Shown here one piece after another: positions 18,131-26,883 of a DNA stretch of 41,439 nt (positions are counted from its first letter, which is position 1; the number at the start of each line of letters is the position of its first letter). The notes below the pieces were generated by a model that saw nothing but the letters and a program-made list of their open reading frames with translations, ran no database searches and was not told where the DNA came from. The DNA is from Oscillospiraceae bacterium (GTDB taxonomy: Bacteria; Bacillota; Clostridia; Oscillospirales; Ruminococcaceae): positions 1 to 41,439 of the forward strand of contig JAFLUD010000008.1 of NCBI GenBank assembly GCA_022508965.1, in the 5' to 3' direction. The position numbers and the translations under genes are program-made.

Positions 18131-18487
18131 ATGGTGACCTTACAAAATCATGTCGGAAAGATATCTATTTCGCCCGACTATTTCACCGAGCTTATCGGAA
18201 ACACGGTGACGAAGTGCTTCGGAGTTATCTCGATGAACGTATCGGGACTTCGCGACACGCTGGCGGCGGCGCTGCCGAATCAAAAGAAAAGCAGCTTCGC
18301 GAGAGGCGTTCTGGTGCGGTTTGTGAAGAACAAGCTGATCATCGACCTTCACATCTCGCTGATGTACGGAGTGAATATGAACGCGGTGGTGCGTTCCATA
18401 ATCAACAAGGTGGGATACACGGTCGAGCAGAGCACGGGAATCTCAGTAGAGAGTGTCAACGTCTACGTCGACTCCATAAGAGTTTAA
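18131..18487 (+). CDS. Asp23/Gls24 family envelope stress response protein
   Basis: Start at ATG 18131 (MVTLQNHVGKISISPDYFTELIGNTVTKCFGVISMN..); directly upstream of a YloV-like gene, as in many Firmicutes. Confidence 0.85.
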   Translation: MVTLQNHVGKISISPDYFTELIGNTVTKCFGVISMNVSGLRDTLAAALPNQKKSSFARGVLVRFVKNKLIIDLHISLMYGVNMNAVVRSIINKVGYTVEQSTGISVESVNVYVDSIRV

Positions 18488-18588
18488 AACGCTCATAGCA
18501 CGCCGTCCGCGGCGTCAAGCCACCTCGGCAACCTTTTGGTTAGCATTCGGCGTCTTTCCTTGTGTACGGCGCACTCTGAGCATTTTAA
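18484..18588. repeat. palindromic repeat related to the core of the MITE at 9077-9235
   Basis: Arms TTAAAACGCTCATAGCACGCCGTC (18484-18507) and TACGGCGCACTCTGAGCATTTTAA (18565-18588) pair at 19/24; the core AGCACGCCGTC..GCGTCAA..CC..TTTCCTTG..CG.CGCACTCTG is collinear with the 9077 element. Confidence 0.75.
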
Positions 18589-18670
18589 TAAAGCGGCTCG
18601 GTGAGTTGCTCGCGAATTCTTTATTTTAGGAAATAAATGTGGCGACACATTTGAGAAAGGGTTAATAAAA

Positions 18671-20302
18671 ATGAATATGACGGGAAAGCTCCTGCGCGAC
18701 GCTATAATCTCGGGAGCGAACAACATCTACAATCAAAGACAGGCGGTCGACGAGCTGAACGTGTTCCCCGTGCCGGACGGGGACACGGGAACAAATATGT
18801 CCATGACCATCAAAAACGCCGCCGAGGAGCTTGGCAATACCCCCGACGGAGCCTTTGCGGGAGAGGTCGCGAAAAAGGCGGCTTCGGCTATGCTTCGCGG
18901 CGCGCGCGGAAATTCGGGCGTTATTCTGTCGCTGATCTTCAGGGGACTTTCAAAGGGTCTCGCGGGCAAGGAGACCGCTTCCGCGGCGGATCTGTCGGCG
19001 GCGCTGAAGCTCGGCGTTGACGCGGCTTACAAGTCGGTTATGAAGCCTACGGAGGGAACCGTTCTCACCGTGTCGCGCGAGGCGTATGAAAACACCGCGT
19101 CTCTCGCTTCGACGGGGCTTTCCGCCGCGGAATTCCTCGAAAAATACATCGAGCAGGCGAAGGTCTCGCTCGAGAAAACTCCCGAGCTGCTTCCCGCGCT
19201 TAAAAAAGCGGGCGTTGTGGACGCGGGCGGTATGGGATTTATCGTTATTCTCGAGGGAATGCTGGCGGTTCTTTCGGGCGGCGGAATCATCGCCTCCGAG
19301 GACGACACCAAGCCCTCCGCTCCCGCTGCGGTGGCGGCGGCTGCCGAGGAGATAAAGTTCGCTTACTGCACCGAGTTTATCGTTCAGAAGAGCGGTTCGA
19401 GAGATTCCGCCGCGCTGAGAGCGTTCCTTGAGACTATCGGCGACTGCGTTGTGGTAGTCGACGACGAGGAGATAATCAAGGTGCACGTTCACTCAAACCA
19501 CCCCGGAAAGGCTATCGAGGAGGGTCTGAAGTTCGGCGAGCTTACCAAGGTGAAGATCGAGAATATGCGAGAGCAGCACAACAACGTCATCAAAGCGGAT
19601 AAGGCGGCGCAGAAGAACAAGAAGCTACCCGTTGCTCCCACAAAGGATACGGGCTTTGTTGCCGTTGCGGCGGGCGCGGGCATCGAAGCGCTGTTCAAGG
19701 ATCTGGGCGTGGATCATGTGGTTCGCGGAGGTCAGACGATGAATCCCTCGACGGAGGATATTCTCGAAGCGATCGAGCAGACCCCCGCGCATAACGTTTT
19801 CGTTCTCCCCAACAACAAGAACATCATCATGGCGGCGGAGCAGGCGGTGAAGCTCGCGGACAGAAACGTATGCGTTCTTCAGACGCGTACAATTCCCCAA
19901 GGTATCTCCGCGATGATGAACTATAACCCCGATGAGAGCTTTAACGCCAACCGCGGCGCTATGACCGAGGCTCTCGACAACGTCGGCAGCGGACAGATAA
20001 CCTTCGCGGTTCGCGACAGCGAATACGACGGTCACAAGATAAAGCAGGGCGAGCTTCTCGCTATGGACAACGGCAAGATAGTCTTCACCGAGAAAAATCT
20101 CACGAAGGCTCTCGTAAAGCTCACCAAGCGGCTTATCTCTTCGCAGTCCAGTTACATCACCGTGCTTTACGGCTCGGACGTTACCGACGAGGACGCAAAC
20201 GAAGCGTTTGAAGTCCTGCGCGACAAGATCAGCGACGATATTGATATTGTGTTGGTAAACGGCGGACAGCCGGTGTATTACTACATAATATCTGTCGAGT
20301 GA
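18671..20302 (+). CDS. DAK2/DhaL domain protein, YloV/FakA family
   Basis: NVFPVPDGDTGTNMSMTIKNA, MLRGARGNSGVILSLIFRG, VVDAGGMGFIVILEGML DhaL motifs with a DegV-like C-terminal domain. Confidence 0.93.
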   Translation: MNMTGKLLRDAIISGANNIYNQRQAVDELNVFPVPDGDTGTNMSMTIKNAAEELGNTPDGAFAGEVAKKAASAMLRGARGNSGVILSLIFRGLSKGLAGKETASAADLSAALKLGVDAAYKSVMKPTEGTVLTVSREAYENTASLASTGLSAAEFLEKYIEQAKVSLEKTPELLPALKKAGVVDAGGMGFIVILEGMLAVLSGGGIIASEDDTKPSAPAAVAAAAEEIKFAYCTEFIVQKSGSRDSAALRAFLETIGDCVVVVDDEEIIKVHVHSNHPGKAIEEGLKFGELTKVKIENMREQHNNVIKADKAAQKNKKLPVAPTKDTGFVAVAAGAGIEALFKDLGVDHVVRGGQTMNPSTEDILEAIEQTPAHNVFVLPNNKNIIMAAEQAVKLADRNVCVLQTRTIPQGISAMMNYNPDESFNANRGAMTEALDNVGSGQITFAVRDSEYDGHKIKQGELLAMDNGKIVFTEKNLTKALVKLTKRLISSQSSYITVLYGSDVTDEDANEAFEVLRDKISDDIDIVLVNGGQPVYYYIISVE

Positions 20303-20358
20303 CAGACCGGCGGTAAACCCTCATCTGCGTTGTCACCGGTCTGAATTGGGGATCATTT

Positions 20359-22383
20359 ATGGAAATAACCTACCTCAAGGGCGTGGGTCCCAAAAAGGCG
20401 GAGCTGTATAAAAAACTCGGCATCGAGACCGCCGAGCAGCTCACCGAGCTTTACCCGCGCGATTATGTGGATTTTACAAATACCAAGTTGATTCGCGAGG
20501 CGGAGATCGGAGAGGTCTGCGCCTTTCGCGCGATTGTGGCGGGGAAGAAGTATCCGTCGGGGTATTCCTCGAGAATTCAGGTCTACAAGGCTATCCTCAC
20601 CGACGGCGCGGGGGAGATCACCGCGGTGTTCTTCAACACGAAATTCACCTTCGACACTCTCAAATTGAATAAAGAATATATCTTCTACGGAAAGATAAGC
20701 GGGGACTATCTCAATTTGCAGATAAACTCGCCGCAGTTCGTCGAGACCGCAAGCGAGGGGCTGCTGCCGAAATATCATCTGACGGCGGGGCTTACAAACA
20801 ACGCCGTTATCGCGAATATGAAGACCGCGCTGTCGCAGGTGAAGCGCGCCGAGACGTTCCCCGAAGAAATACTGGAGAAGTGCGCGCTTATGGGCGCGGA
20901 CGAGGCTATGCGCAAGATCCACTTCCCGAAAAACCGCGGGGAGTATTCCGAGGCGCGCAGGCGCTTGGTTTTTGAGGAGCTTCTGACCCTGAAGCTGGGG
21001 CTTTCGGCATTGAAGAACCGCGGGCGGACGCTTTCGGGGGCGGTTATGGCGGACGTGGATATGAACCGCTTTTACGGCTCTCTGCCGTTTTTGCCGACTA
21101 ACGCCCAACTCCGCGCGGTGAACGACTGCATTGCCGATATGAAGCGGCTGTATCCCATGAACAGGCTGGTGCAGGGCGACGTCGGCTCGGGAAAGACGAT
21201 GGTTGCGGCTGCGGCGGCGTATTTTACGCGCTGCAACGGCTTTACGACGCTTGTAATGGCGCCCACCGAGGTGTTGGCAAGGCAGCATTACGAGACGTTC
21301 CGGGGATTTTTGGAGCCTTTGGGAGTAAGTGTCGGACTGCTCTCGGGGAGCATGACTCCCGCTGAGAAAAAGCGCGTTCGCGCGGCTGCCGAAAGCGGCA
21401 GCATAGACGTTCTTATCGGAACTCACGCGCTTATCCAGAAAACTGTGAATATTAAGCGGCTGGGGCTTATCGTCGTTGACGAACAGCACCGCTTCGGAGT
21501 AGCGCAGCGCTCCACGCTCGCGGAAAAGGGCGCAAATCCCCATATAATGGCGATGAGCGCGACGCCCATTCCACGAACGCTGGCGCTTATCGTTTACGGA
21601 GACTTAGACGTTTCGGTACTCAACGAAATGCCTAAAGGCCGTATTCCCGTCAAGACCTACGCGGTGGATTCGAGCTTTCGCACGCGCGTTTACAACTTCA
21701 TAAAAAAGCACATCGCCGACGGTCGGCAGGCGTTTATCGTGTGTCCGAGGGTCGAACAGAACGACGAGGATTCCTCGGATAAAAAAAGCGCCATAGAATA
21801 TTACAAAAAGCTGACCGAGGGGGAATTCAAGGGGATCCCGACCGGCTTGCTGTACGGCAAAATGAAGCAGGCGGACAAAGACGCGGTGATGAGCGAGTTT
21901 CGCGAGAATAAGCTCAAGCTGCTCATTTCCACAACGGTCATCGAGGTGGGGATAGACGTTCCGAACGCCGCGGTAATGCTTATCGAGAACGCCGAGCAGT
22001 TCGGGCTGTCGCAGCTGCATCAGCTTCGCGGACGCGTCGGGCGCGGAGCGGAGCAGAGCTTTTGTATCCTCATGTCCGACAGCAAGTCGGAGTACACAAA
22101 AGCCCGCGCAAAGGCGATGACCGATACCACCGACGGCTATAAGATCGCGGATATTGATCTGCAGCTTCGCGGTCCGGGAAATTTCTTCGGTCGGGAACAG
22201 TCGGGCGCGCTGCCTATGAAGGTCGCGGATTTTGCGGACGACGCGGGAATTCTCGGCGAGGTCGAGCGGCTTGCAGGGGAGATCCTCAAAACCGACCCCG
22301 CGCTCTCAAAAGAAGAGCACAAGGGGCTTAGAGAAAACGTCGCGAAGCTGTTCGGCGGCATAGGCGAGTATGGATTGAATTAA
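20359..22383 (+). CDS. recG: ATP-dependent DNA helicase RecG
   Basis: LVQGDVGSGKTMVAAAAAYF, VVDEQHRFGVAQR, MSATPIPRTLAL, QLRGRVGRG, QLRGPGNFFGREQSG. Confidence 0.97.
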   Translation: MEITYLKGVGPKKAELYKKLGIETAEQLTELYPRDYVDFTNTKLIREAEIGEVCAFRAIVAGKKYPSGYSSRIQVYKAILTDGAGEITAVFFNTKFTFDTLKLNKEYIFYGKISGDYLNLQINSPQFVETASEGLLPKYHLTAGLTNNAVIANMKTALSQVKRAETFPEEILEKCALMGADEAMRKIHFPKNRGEYSEARRRLVFEELLTLKLGLSALKNRGRTLSGAVMADVDMNRFYGSLPFLPTNAQLRAVNDCIADMKRLYPMNRLVQGDVGSGKTMVAAAAAYFTRCNGFTTLVMAPTEVLARQHYETFRGFLEPLGVSVGLLSGSMTPAEKKRVRAAAESGSIDVLIGTHALIQKTVNIKRLGLIVVDEQHRFGVAQRSTLAEKGANPHIMAMSATPIPRTLALIVYGDLDVSVLNEMPKGRIPVKTYAVDSSFRTRVYNFIKKHIADGRQAFIVCPRVEQNDEDSSDKKSAIEYYKKLTEGEFKGIPTGLLYGKMKQADKDAVMSEFRENKLKLLISTTVIEVGIDVPNAAVMLIENAEQFGLSQLHQLRGRVGRGAEQSFCILMSDSKSEYTKARAKAMTDTTDGYKIADIDLQLRGPGNFFGREQSGALPMKVADFADDAGILGEVERLAGEILKTDPALSKEEHKGLRENVAKLFGGIGEYGLN

Positions 22384-22392
22384 GGTGATGGA

Positions 22393-23148
22393 ATGAGTAT
22401 AGAGCTTAAAATGGAGCGCTGGCGTTATCCGCGCTTTTTTACCGATAACATATCTGAGGAGCTTGCCGTGGTAAGCGGCGAGGATGCGGCGCATATCTCG
22501 CGCGTTCTCAGAATGAGGGCGGGAGACATCGCGGTTATCTGTGACGGCAAAAAAACCGACTATCTCGCAAGGCTTCGGGAATCCGCAAACGATTCCTGCG
22601 TGTTTGAGATCCTCGAAAAATCGGAGAATACAGCCGAGCCGTCCATTCACCTTCGGCTGTTTCAGGCGTTCCCAAAGGGCGATAAAATGGAATTCATAAT
22701 CCAAAAGGCGGTGGAATGCGGCGCGTCTGAAATAATCCCGTTTTTCTCAAAGCGGTGCGTTTCGCGACCCGATGAAAAGGCGCTCTCAAAAAAGCTGCCG
22801 AGGTTTCGGAAGATAGCTCTTGAAGCGGCAAAGCAATGCGGGCGCGGTGTTATTCCAACAGTAGGCGGGGCGGTGGATTTTTCCGGACTGAAAACGCTTA
22901 TTTCTCCCGAAAATACGGGAATACTGTTTTATGAATGCTGCAAGGTGCCGCTGTCGGAGGCGGTAGGCGAGTTCAAGAAAAACGTCGATATCATCATCGG
23001 AAGCGAGGGCGGCTTCGAGCCTTACGAGGCCGAGGAGCTTCAAAGCCTCGGGCTTGCGGCGGCGTCCCTCGGAACGCGTATTCTGCGCTGCGAGACCGCG
23101 CCGATCGCCGCGATTTCCGTTTTGATGAATATGACAGGAAATATGTAG
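22393..23148 (+). CDS. rsmE: 16S rRNA (uracil(1498)-N(3))-methyltransferase
   Basis: HISRVLRMRAGD, FPKGDKMEFIIQKAVECGASEIIPF, IIGSEGGFEPYEAEEL, SLGTRILRCETAPIAAISV. Confidence 0.96.
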   Translation: MSIELKMERWRYPRFFTDNISEELAVVSGEDAAHISRVLRMRAGDIAVICDGKKTDYLARLRESANDSCVFEILEKSENTAEPSIHLRLFQAFPKGDKMEFIIQKAVECGASEIIPFFSKRCVSRPDEKALSKKLPRFRKIALEAAKQCGRGVIPTVGGAVDFSGLKTLISPENTGILFYECCKVPLSEAVGEFKKNVDIIIGSEGGFEPYEAEELQSLGLAAASLGTRILRCETAPIAAISVLMNMTGNM

Positions 23149-23262
23149 AAGGTTTGGTTAAAATCACCAAAATTTTGCGCGGCACTTGCAATTGTTTTGA
23201 AAAAGGAGTATAATAGATTTGTGAATTTATTTCAAATCTCTTATTTTTAAGGAGGAAAGGCT

Positions 23263-23580
23263 ATGAAGGCTTTGGGAATTATGCTGGTTGGAGCATTGGC
23301 GGTTGCGGGCGGTATTGCCGCGGCGACTTATATCACCAAGAAAAAGCTCGAAAGAGAAAACGAGGATAACTACTACGACGACTGGGACAGCGACGATATC
23401 GACGACGATTGGGATTTCGACTTCGACGAGGATATGGAAGTAGAGGGCGAGCCTTCGCTTGCCAAGAGAGCCGTTGACGCAGTCTCCGAGGGCGCGGCTA
23501 TCCCCGAGGAGCGTTCGCCCTTCGCAAGCGACGTTTTCGACGAGGAGACCGACGAGGACGATGACGACGAGGAGCTGTGA
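23263..23580 (+). CDS. small membrane-anchored protein with a highly acidic C-terminal domain
   Basis: N-terminal MLVGALAVAGGIAAATYIT hydrophobic segment, KKKLE stop-transfer, then acidic DNYYDDWDSDDIDDDWDFDFDEDMEVE and DEETDEDDDDEEL; ribosome binding site GGAGGAAAGG. Confidence 0.8.
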   Translation: MKALGIMLVGALAVAGGIAAATYITKKKLERENEDNYYDDWDSDDIDDDWDFDFDEDMEVEGEPSLAKRAVDAVSEGAAIPEERSPFASDVFDEETDEDDDDEEL

Positions 23581-23600
23581 TCCGTAAGCAAGAAATTAAG

Positions 23601-23632
23601 AGGCAAGAATTTCCGCTTGGAGGTTCTTGCCT
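23601..23632 (+). terminator. probable intrinsic terminator
   Basis: AGGCAAGAA (23601-23609) / TTCTTGCCT (23624-23632) stem followed by TTCTTACTTCT. Confidence 0.6.
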
Positions 23633-23737
23633 TTCTTACTTCTAACCTCTTTTTCTCAAAAAAGTATTGCAAAATGATTTTAAATATGCTATAATATACT
23701 AGTAACTTTATAAATACTTCTAAAGGGGGTGTTCTCG

Positions 23738-23881
23738 TTGAAGCACATTGTTACCGTAAATAAGGCTGATCTTAAGGATTCCGCTGTGAAGGGCGGCTGC
23801 GGCAAGTGCCAGTCCTCCTGCCAGTCGGCTTGCAAGACTTCCTGCACGGTCGCTAACCAGAAGTGTGAGTCCGTAAAGTAA
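23738..23881 (+). CDS. SCIFF (six-cysteines-in-forty-five) ranthipeptide precursor
   Basis: TTG start with AAAGGGGG ribosome binding site: MKHIVTVNKADLKDSAVKGGCGKCQSSCQSACKTSCTVANQKCESVK, 47 aa with six Cys, immediately upstream of the SCIFF maturase. Below the ORF track size cutoff. Confidence 0.95.
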   Translation: MKHIVTVNKADLKDSAVKGGCGKCQSSCQSACKTSCTVANQKCESVK

Positions 23882-23917
23882 GGCAATATTATTGCCAAGT
23901 GCTTTCGGAAAACATTC

Positions 23918-23950
23918 GGGCGGGGTTTCTCGCCCTATTATTTTGATTTT
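23918..23950 (+). terminator. weak terminator/attenuator between SCIFF peptide and maturase
   Basis: GGGCG (23918-23922) / CGCCC (23931-23935) stem followed by TATTATTTTGATTTT; upstream hairpin GGCAAT/ATTGCC (23882-23896). Confidence 0.4.
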
Positions 23951-23961
23951 CAGAGGTTTTT

Positions 23962-25320
23962 ATGATCCATAAATTTAAGAAGCTGGGATATAATATAGTT
24001 CTCGACGCAAACAGCAACGCCGTTCACGTTCTGGACGACTGCGCGTTTGATATGCTGGATTTTGTGGAAGCGCCCATTCCGAAGGCTATGCCCGCGGAGC
24101 TTCCCCAGAAGCTCTCGCAATACCCCGAGATGAGCGTTCGCGAGACCTATTATGAGCTTTTGCAGCTTTATGAACACGGAATGCTCTTTTCCGAGGATAC
24201 GTTCTTGCAGTATTCTCATTCGGCGGTAAAAAGCCCCGTGAAGTCGATGTGCTTAAACGTTGCCCACGACTGCAATCTGCGCTGCGAATACTGCTTCGCG
24301 CAGACGGGAGATTTCGGCGGAGAGCGCGTTATCATGCCGCCCGAGGTTGGCAAAAAGGCTATTGATTTTCTTATTGAGAATTCGGGCGACCGCGAGAATT
24401 TAGAGCTGGATTTCTTCGGCGGCGAGCCGCTTATGGCGTGGGATACCGTTGTGGAGACGGTGAACTACGCGCGTTCTATAGAAAAGGAACACGGGAAGAA
24501 CTTCCGCTTTACCATCACCACCAACGGCGTTTTGCTGGACGACGAGAAGATCGGCTACATAAACCGCGAGATGAGCAATGTCGTGCTGTCGCTTGACGGC
24601 AGGCGCGAGGTCACCGACAGGATCCGCAAGACCTTAAACGATAAAAGCGTTTACGACGTTATCGTTCCCAAATTCCAAAGCCTGGTCGAAAACCGCGGCG
24701 TAAAGGACTATTATGTCCGCGCGACGTTCACAAAATATAATCTCGACTTCACCGAGGACGTTCTTCATTTGAGAGAACTCGGCTTCAAGCATCTTTCCGC
24801 AGAGCCTGTGGTTACCGACGAAAAGGAGCCTTACGCGCTCACCGAGGCGGATTATCCGAGAATTTTCGAGGAATACGACCGCCTTTGCGGGGTCATCGCA
24901 AACCGCACCGAAAATAAGTTCAATTTCTTCCATTTTATGATCGACTTAAACGAGGGTCCGTGCGCGATAAAGCGGCTTCGCGGCTGCGGCTGCGGAAACG
25001 ACTATGTAGCCGTCGATCCGCACGGCGACATCTACCCCTGCCACCAATTTGTGGGAATAGACAGGTGGAAAATGGGCAATCTTAATGATGGGACGTTCAA
25101 TGAAGCTATCAAAACCTACTTCTCCGAGACGCATCTCTATTCCAAGGACGGCTGCCGCGACTGCTGGGCTAAATTCTACTGCTCGGGCGGCTGCAACGCC
25201 AACAGCTTCATCTACGAGGGCGACTGCCGTCTGCCGCACAAATTCTCCTGCGAGCTTCAGCGCAAGCGCCTCGAATGCGCGCTTGCATTAGCCACCGATA
25301 AGGCGTTCAAGGATTTCTGA
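23962..25320 (+). CDS. thioether cross-link-forming SCIFF peptide maturase (radical SAM, SPASM)
   Basis: CLNVAHDCNLRCEYCFAQTGDFGGER CxxxCxxC radical SAM motif; C-terminal SPASM-type cysteines CAIKRLRGCGCGNDYVAVDPHGDIYPCHQFVG...CRDCWAKFYCSGGCNANS; adjacent to the SCIFF peptide. Confidence 0.96.
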   Translation: MIHKFKKLGYNIVLDANSNAVHVLDDCAFDMLDFVEAPIPKAMPAELPQKLSQYPEMSVRETYYELLQLYEHGMLFSEDTFLQYSHSAVKSPVKSMCLNVAHDCNLRCEYCFAQTGDFGGERVIMPPEVGKKAIDFLIENSGDRENLELDFFGGEPLMAWDTVVETVNYARSIEKEHGKNFRFTITTNGVLLDDEKIGYINREMSNVVLSLDGRREVTDRIRKTLNDKSVYDVIVPKFQSLVENRGVKDYYVRATFTKYNLDFTEDVLHLRELGFKHLSAEPVVTDEKEPYALTEADYPRIFEEYDRLCGVIANRTENKFNFFHFMIDLNEGPCAIKRLRGCGCGNDYVAVDPHGDIYPCHQFVGIDRWKMGNLNDGTFNEAIKTYFSETHLYSKDGCRDCWAKFYCSGGCNANSFIYEGDCRLPHKFSCELQRKRLECALALATDKAFKDF

Positions 25321-25468
25321 TTTTTCGTCGTTTTGTGAAATTTATGCAAAGGATTCTCCAAAAATTTCCGCGATTTTTTAATTTGTTATTCAACATAACT
25401 TCACAAGCCGAACACAATTAGGGTGTATAATTTAATCATAGAAATAAAAATTCTGCATCACATACGTT

Positions 25469-26803
25469 TTGGGAGGGTTATTCATGAACGAATATAATGA
25501 GTTTGAGAACATAAGCGCTTCCGAGGAGCAGACGGTCTCTTTGTCCGAGCCGCAGAAAAAGCCCCAAAAGCAGCGTAAGAGCTTCGCGGGCGTTAAGGTC
25601 GCGGCTCTGATACTGGCAGTGGTCATAGCGGGCGGCGGCGCAGGCTTTGGCAGCGCGTATTTTGCGGGAAGATCGCTCGGGATCAAAAATACGATCTCTG
25701 ACAGCAATACAGGCTACGGCGACGAGGATTCCCGGGTTGAATCGGGCGACAAGGACAAAGGCTCGGTTCCCACGCTCAGCGATCTTCAAAGCGGAGTAAA
25801 CGTGGGTGTTCAGCATATCGCAAGCGAAAACGTCGAGTACAATTCCGACGGCAGCTATAAATACACCCGCGATCTGGTAAGCGCTGTTCAGGACAGCATA
25901 GTCTACATCGAGGTATTCAAAAACTACCGCGGAGGCAAATCGCTTTACGGCACCGCAAGCGGCATTATTATCTCCAAGGACGGCTATATCGTTACCAACG
26001 ACCATGTTGTTGACGGCTGCGATTCGTACACAGTAAAGGTAAATTCCACCGACAGAGTAACCGGCTTGTCGGAATCGAAAACACACGACGCCAAGCTCCT
26101 CGGCACCGACAGCGAGACCGATCTCGCGGTTCTCAAAATAGAAGCGAACAACCTGCCCGCGGCAGTTCTCGGAGACTCCGACAAGCTGCGTCTGGGCGAC
26201 GACGTTATCGCTATCGGCAATCCTCTGGGACTTGAGACTTCCGTTTCAAAGGGAGTGGTTTCCGGACTTAACCGCCAGATCTCCGACAGCTCGCGCGGGC
26301 TTTCGTCTATACAGACCGACGCCGCTATCAACAGCGGAAACTCCGGCGGCGGACTGTTCAACGCCTACGGCGAGGTCGTGGGAGTTGTGAACCTGAAATA
26401 TGTTTCCGGCTATGCCGAAAGTCTCGGCTTCGCTATCACGATAAACGAGGCTAAGACGGTCATAAACGATCTTATCACGAAGGGCTATGTTTCGGGACGC
26501 GCGGTAATGGGTATCACCTACCTCAATATCACCGAGTCGATCGCCTCGTACAGAGGAATGACGGCAGGCTGGCAGGTAAGCAGCATAAACGATGATATGC
26601 CGGTAGCCAGAAGCGGTCTGGTGGTAGGCGATACCATTATCGAGATCGACGGAACGTCGGTGTTCGACAGCGATATTATGGAGGTATTCACCAAGAAAAG
26701 CCCCGGCGACACGGTTACTGTTACGGTTGTGAGAAACGATTCTCTCGGACGCAAGCGCAATGTAAAAATTGATATAGTGCTTTCGGAATCCAAGGGCAAC
26801 TAA
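25469..26803 (+). CDS. S1C family serine protease, HtrA/DegP-like, membrane anchored with PDZ domain
   Basis: TM segment VAALILAVVIAGGGAGFGSAYFAG; GIIISKDGYIVTNDHVV, SETDLAVLKI, AINSGNSGGGLFNAYGEVVGVV triad; C-terminal PDZ. Confidence 0.94.
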   Translation: MGGLFMNEYNEFENISASEEQTVSLSEPQKKPQKQRKSFAGVKVAALILAVVIAGGGAGFGSAYFAGRSLGIKNTISDSNTGYGDEDSRVESGDKDKGSVPTLSDLQSGVNVGVQHIASENVEYNSDGSYKYTRDLVSAVQDSIVYIEVFKNYRGGKSLYGTASGIIISKDGYIVTNDHVVDGCDSYTVKVNSTDRVTGLSESKTHDAKLLGTDSETDLAVLKIEANNLPAAVLGDSDKLRLGDDVIAIGNPLGLETSVSKGVVSGLNRQISDSSRGLSSIQTDAAINSGNSGGGLFNAYGEVVGVVNLKYVSGYAESLGFAITINEAKTVINDLITKGYVSGRAVMGITYLNITESIASYRGMTAGWQVSSINDDMPVARSGLVVGDTIIEIDGTSVFDSDIMEVFTKKSPGDTVTVTVVRNDSLGRKRNVKIDIVLSESKGN

Positions 26804-26845
26804 AGGGTTTCTCGGCAGTCTTTGGATTCAACCCCGTATAAATTA

Positions 26846-26881
26846 AGATCCCATAGAGCTTTCTCTATGGGATCTGTTTTT
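26846..26881 (+). terminator. intrinsic terminator of the htrA-like gene
   Basis: Perfect 13-bp stem AGATCCCATAGAG (26846-26858) / CTCTATGGGATCT (26863-26875) followed by GTTTTTATTT. Confidence 0.85.
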
Positions 26882-26883
26882 AT

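Noticed and set aside
18040-18498. 152-aa plus-strand ORF across the ispE end and asp23-like gene
   Set aside because: Out of frame with the Asp23 protein and no motif; the 18131 frame is better supported.
6174-20302. DegV and FakA-like genes as a novel linked system
   Set aside because: Both are plausible parts of the known fatty acid kinase pathway and are about 11 kb apart; ordinary core genes.
20303-20343. CAGACCGG / CCGGTCTG inverted repeat between fakA-like gene and recG
   Set aside because: Stem of 8 bp with a 25-nt loop and no T-run; not convincing as terminator or riboswitch.
20353-21543. 396-aa minus-strand ORF opposite recG
   Set aside because: Antisense to recG, no recognisable domain, shadow ORF.
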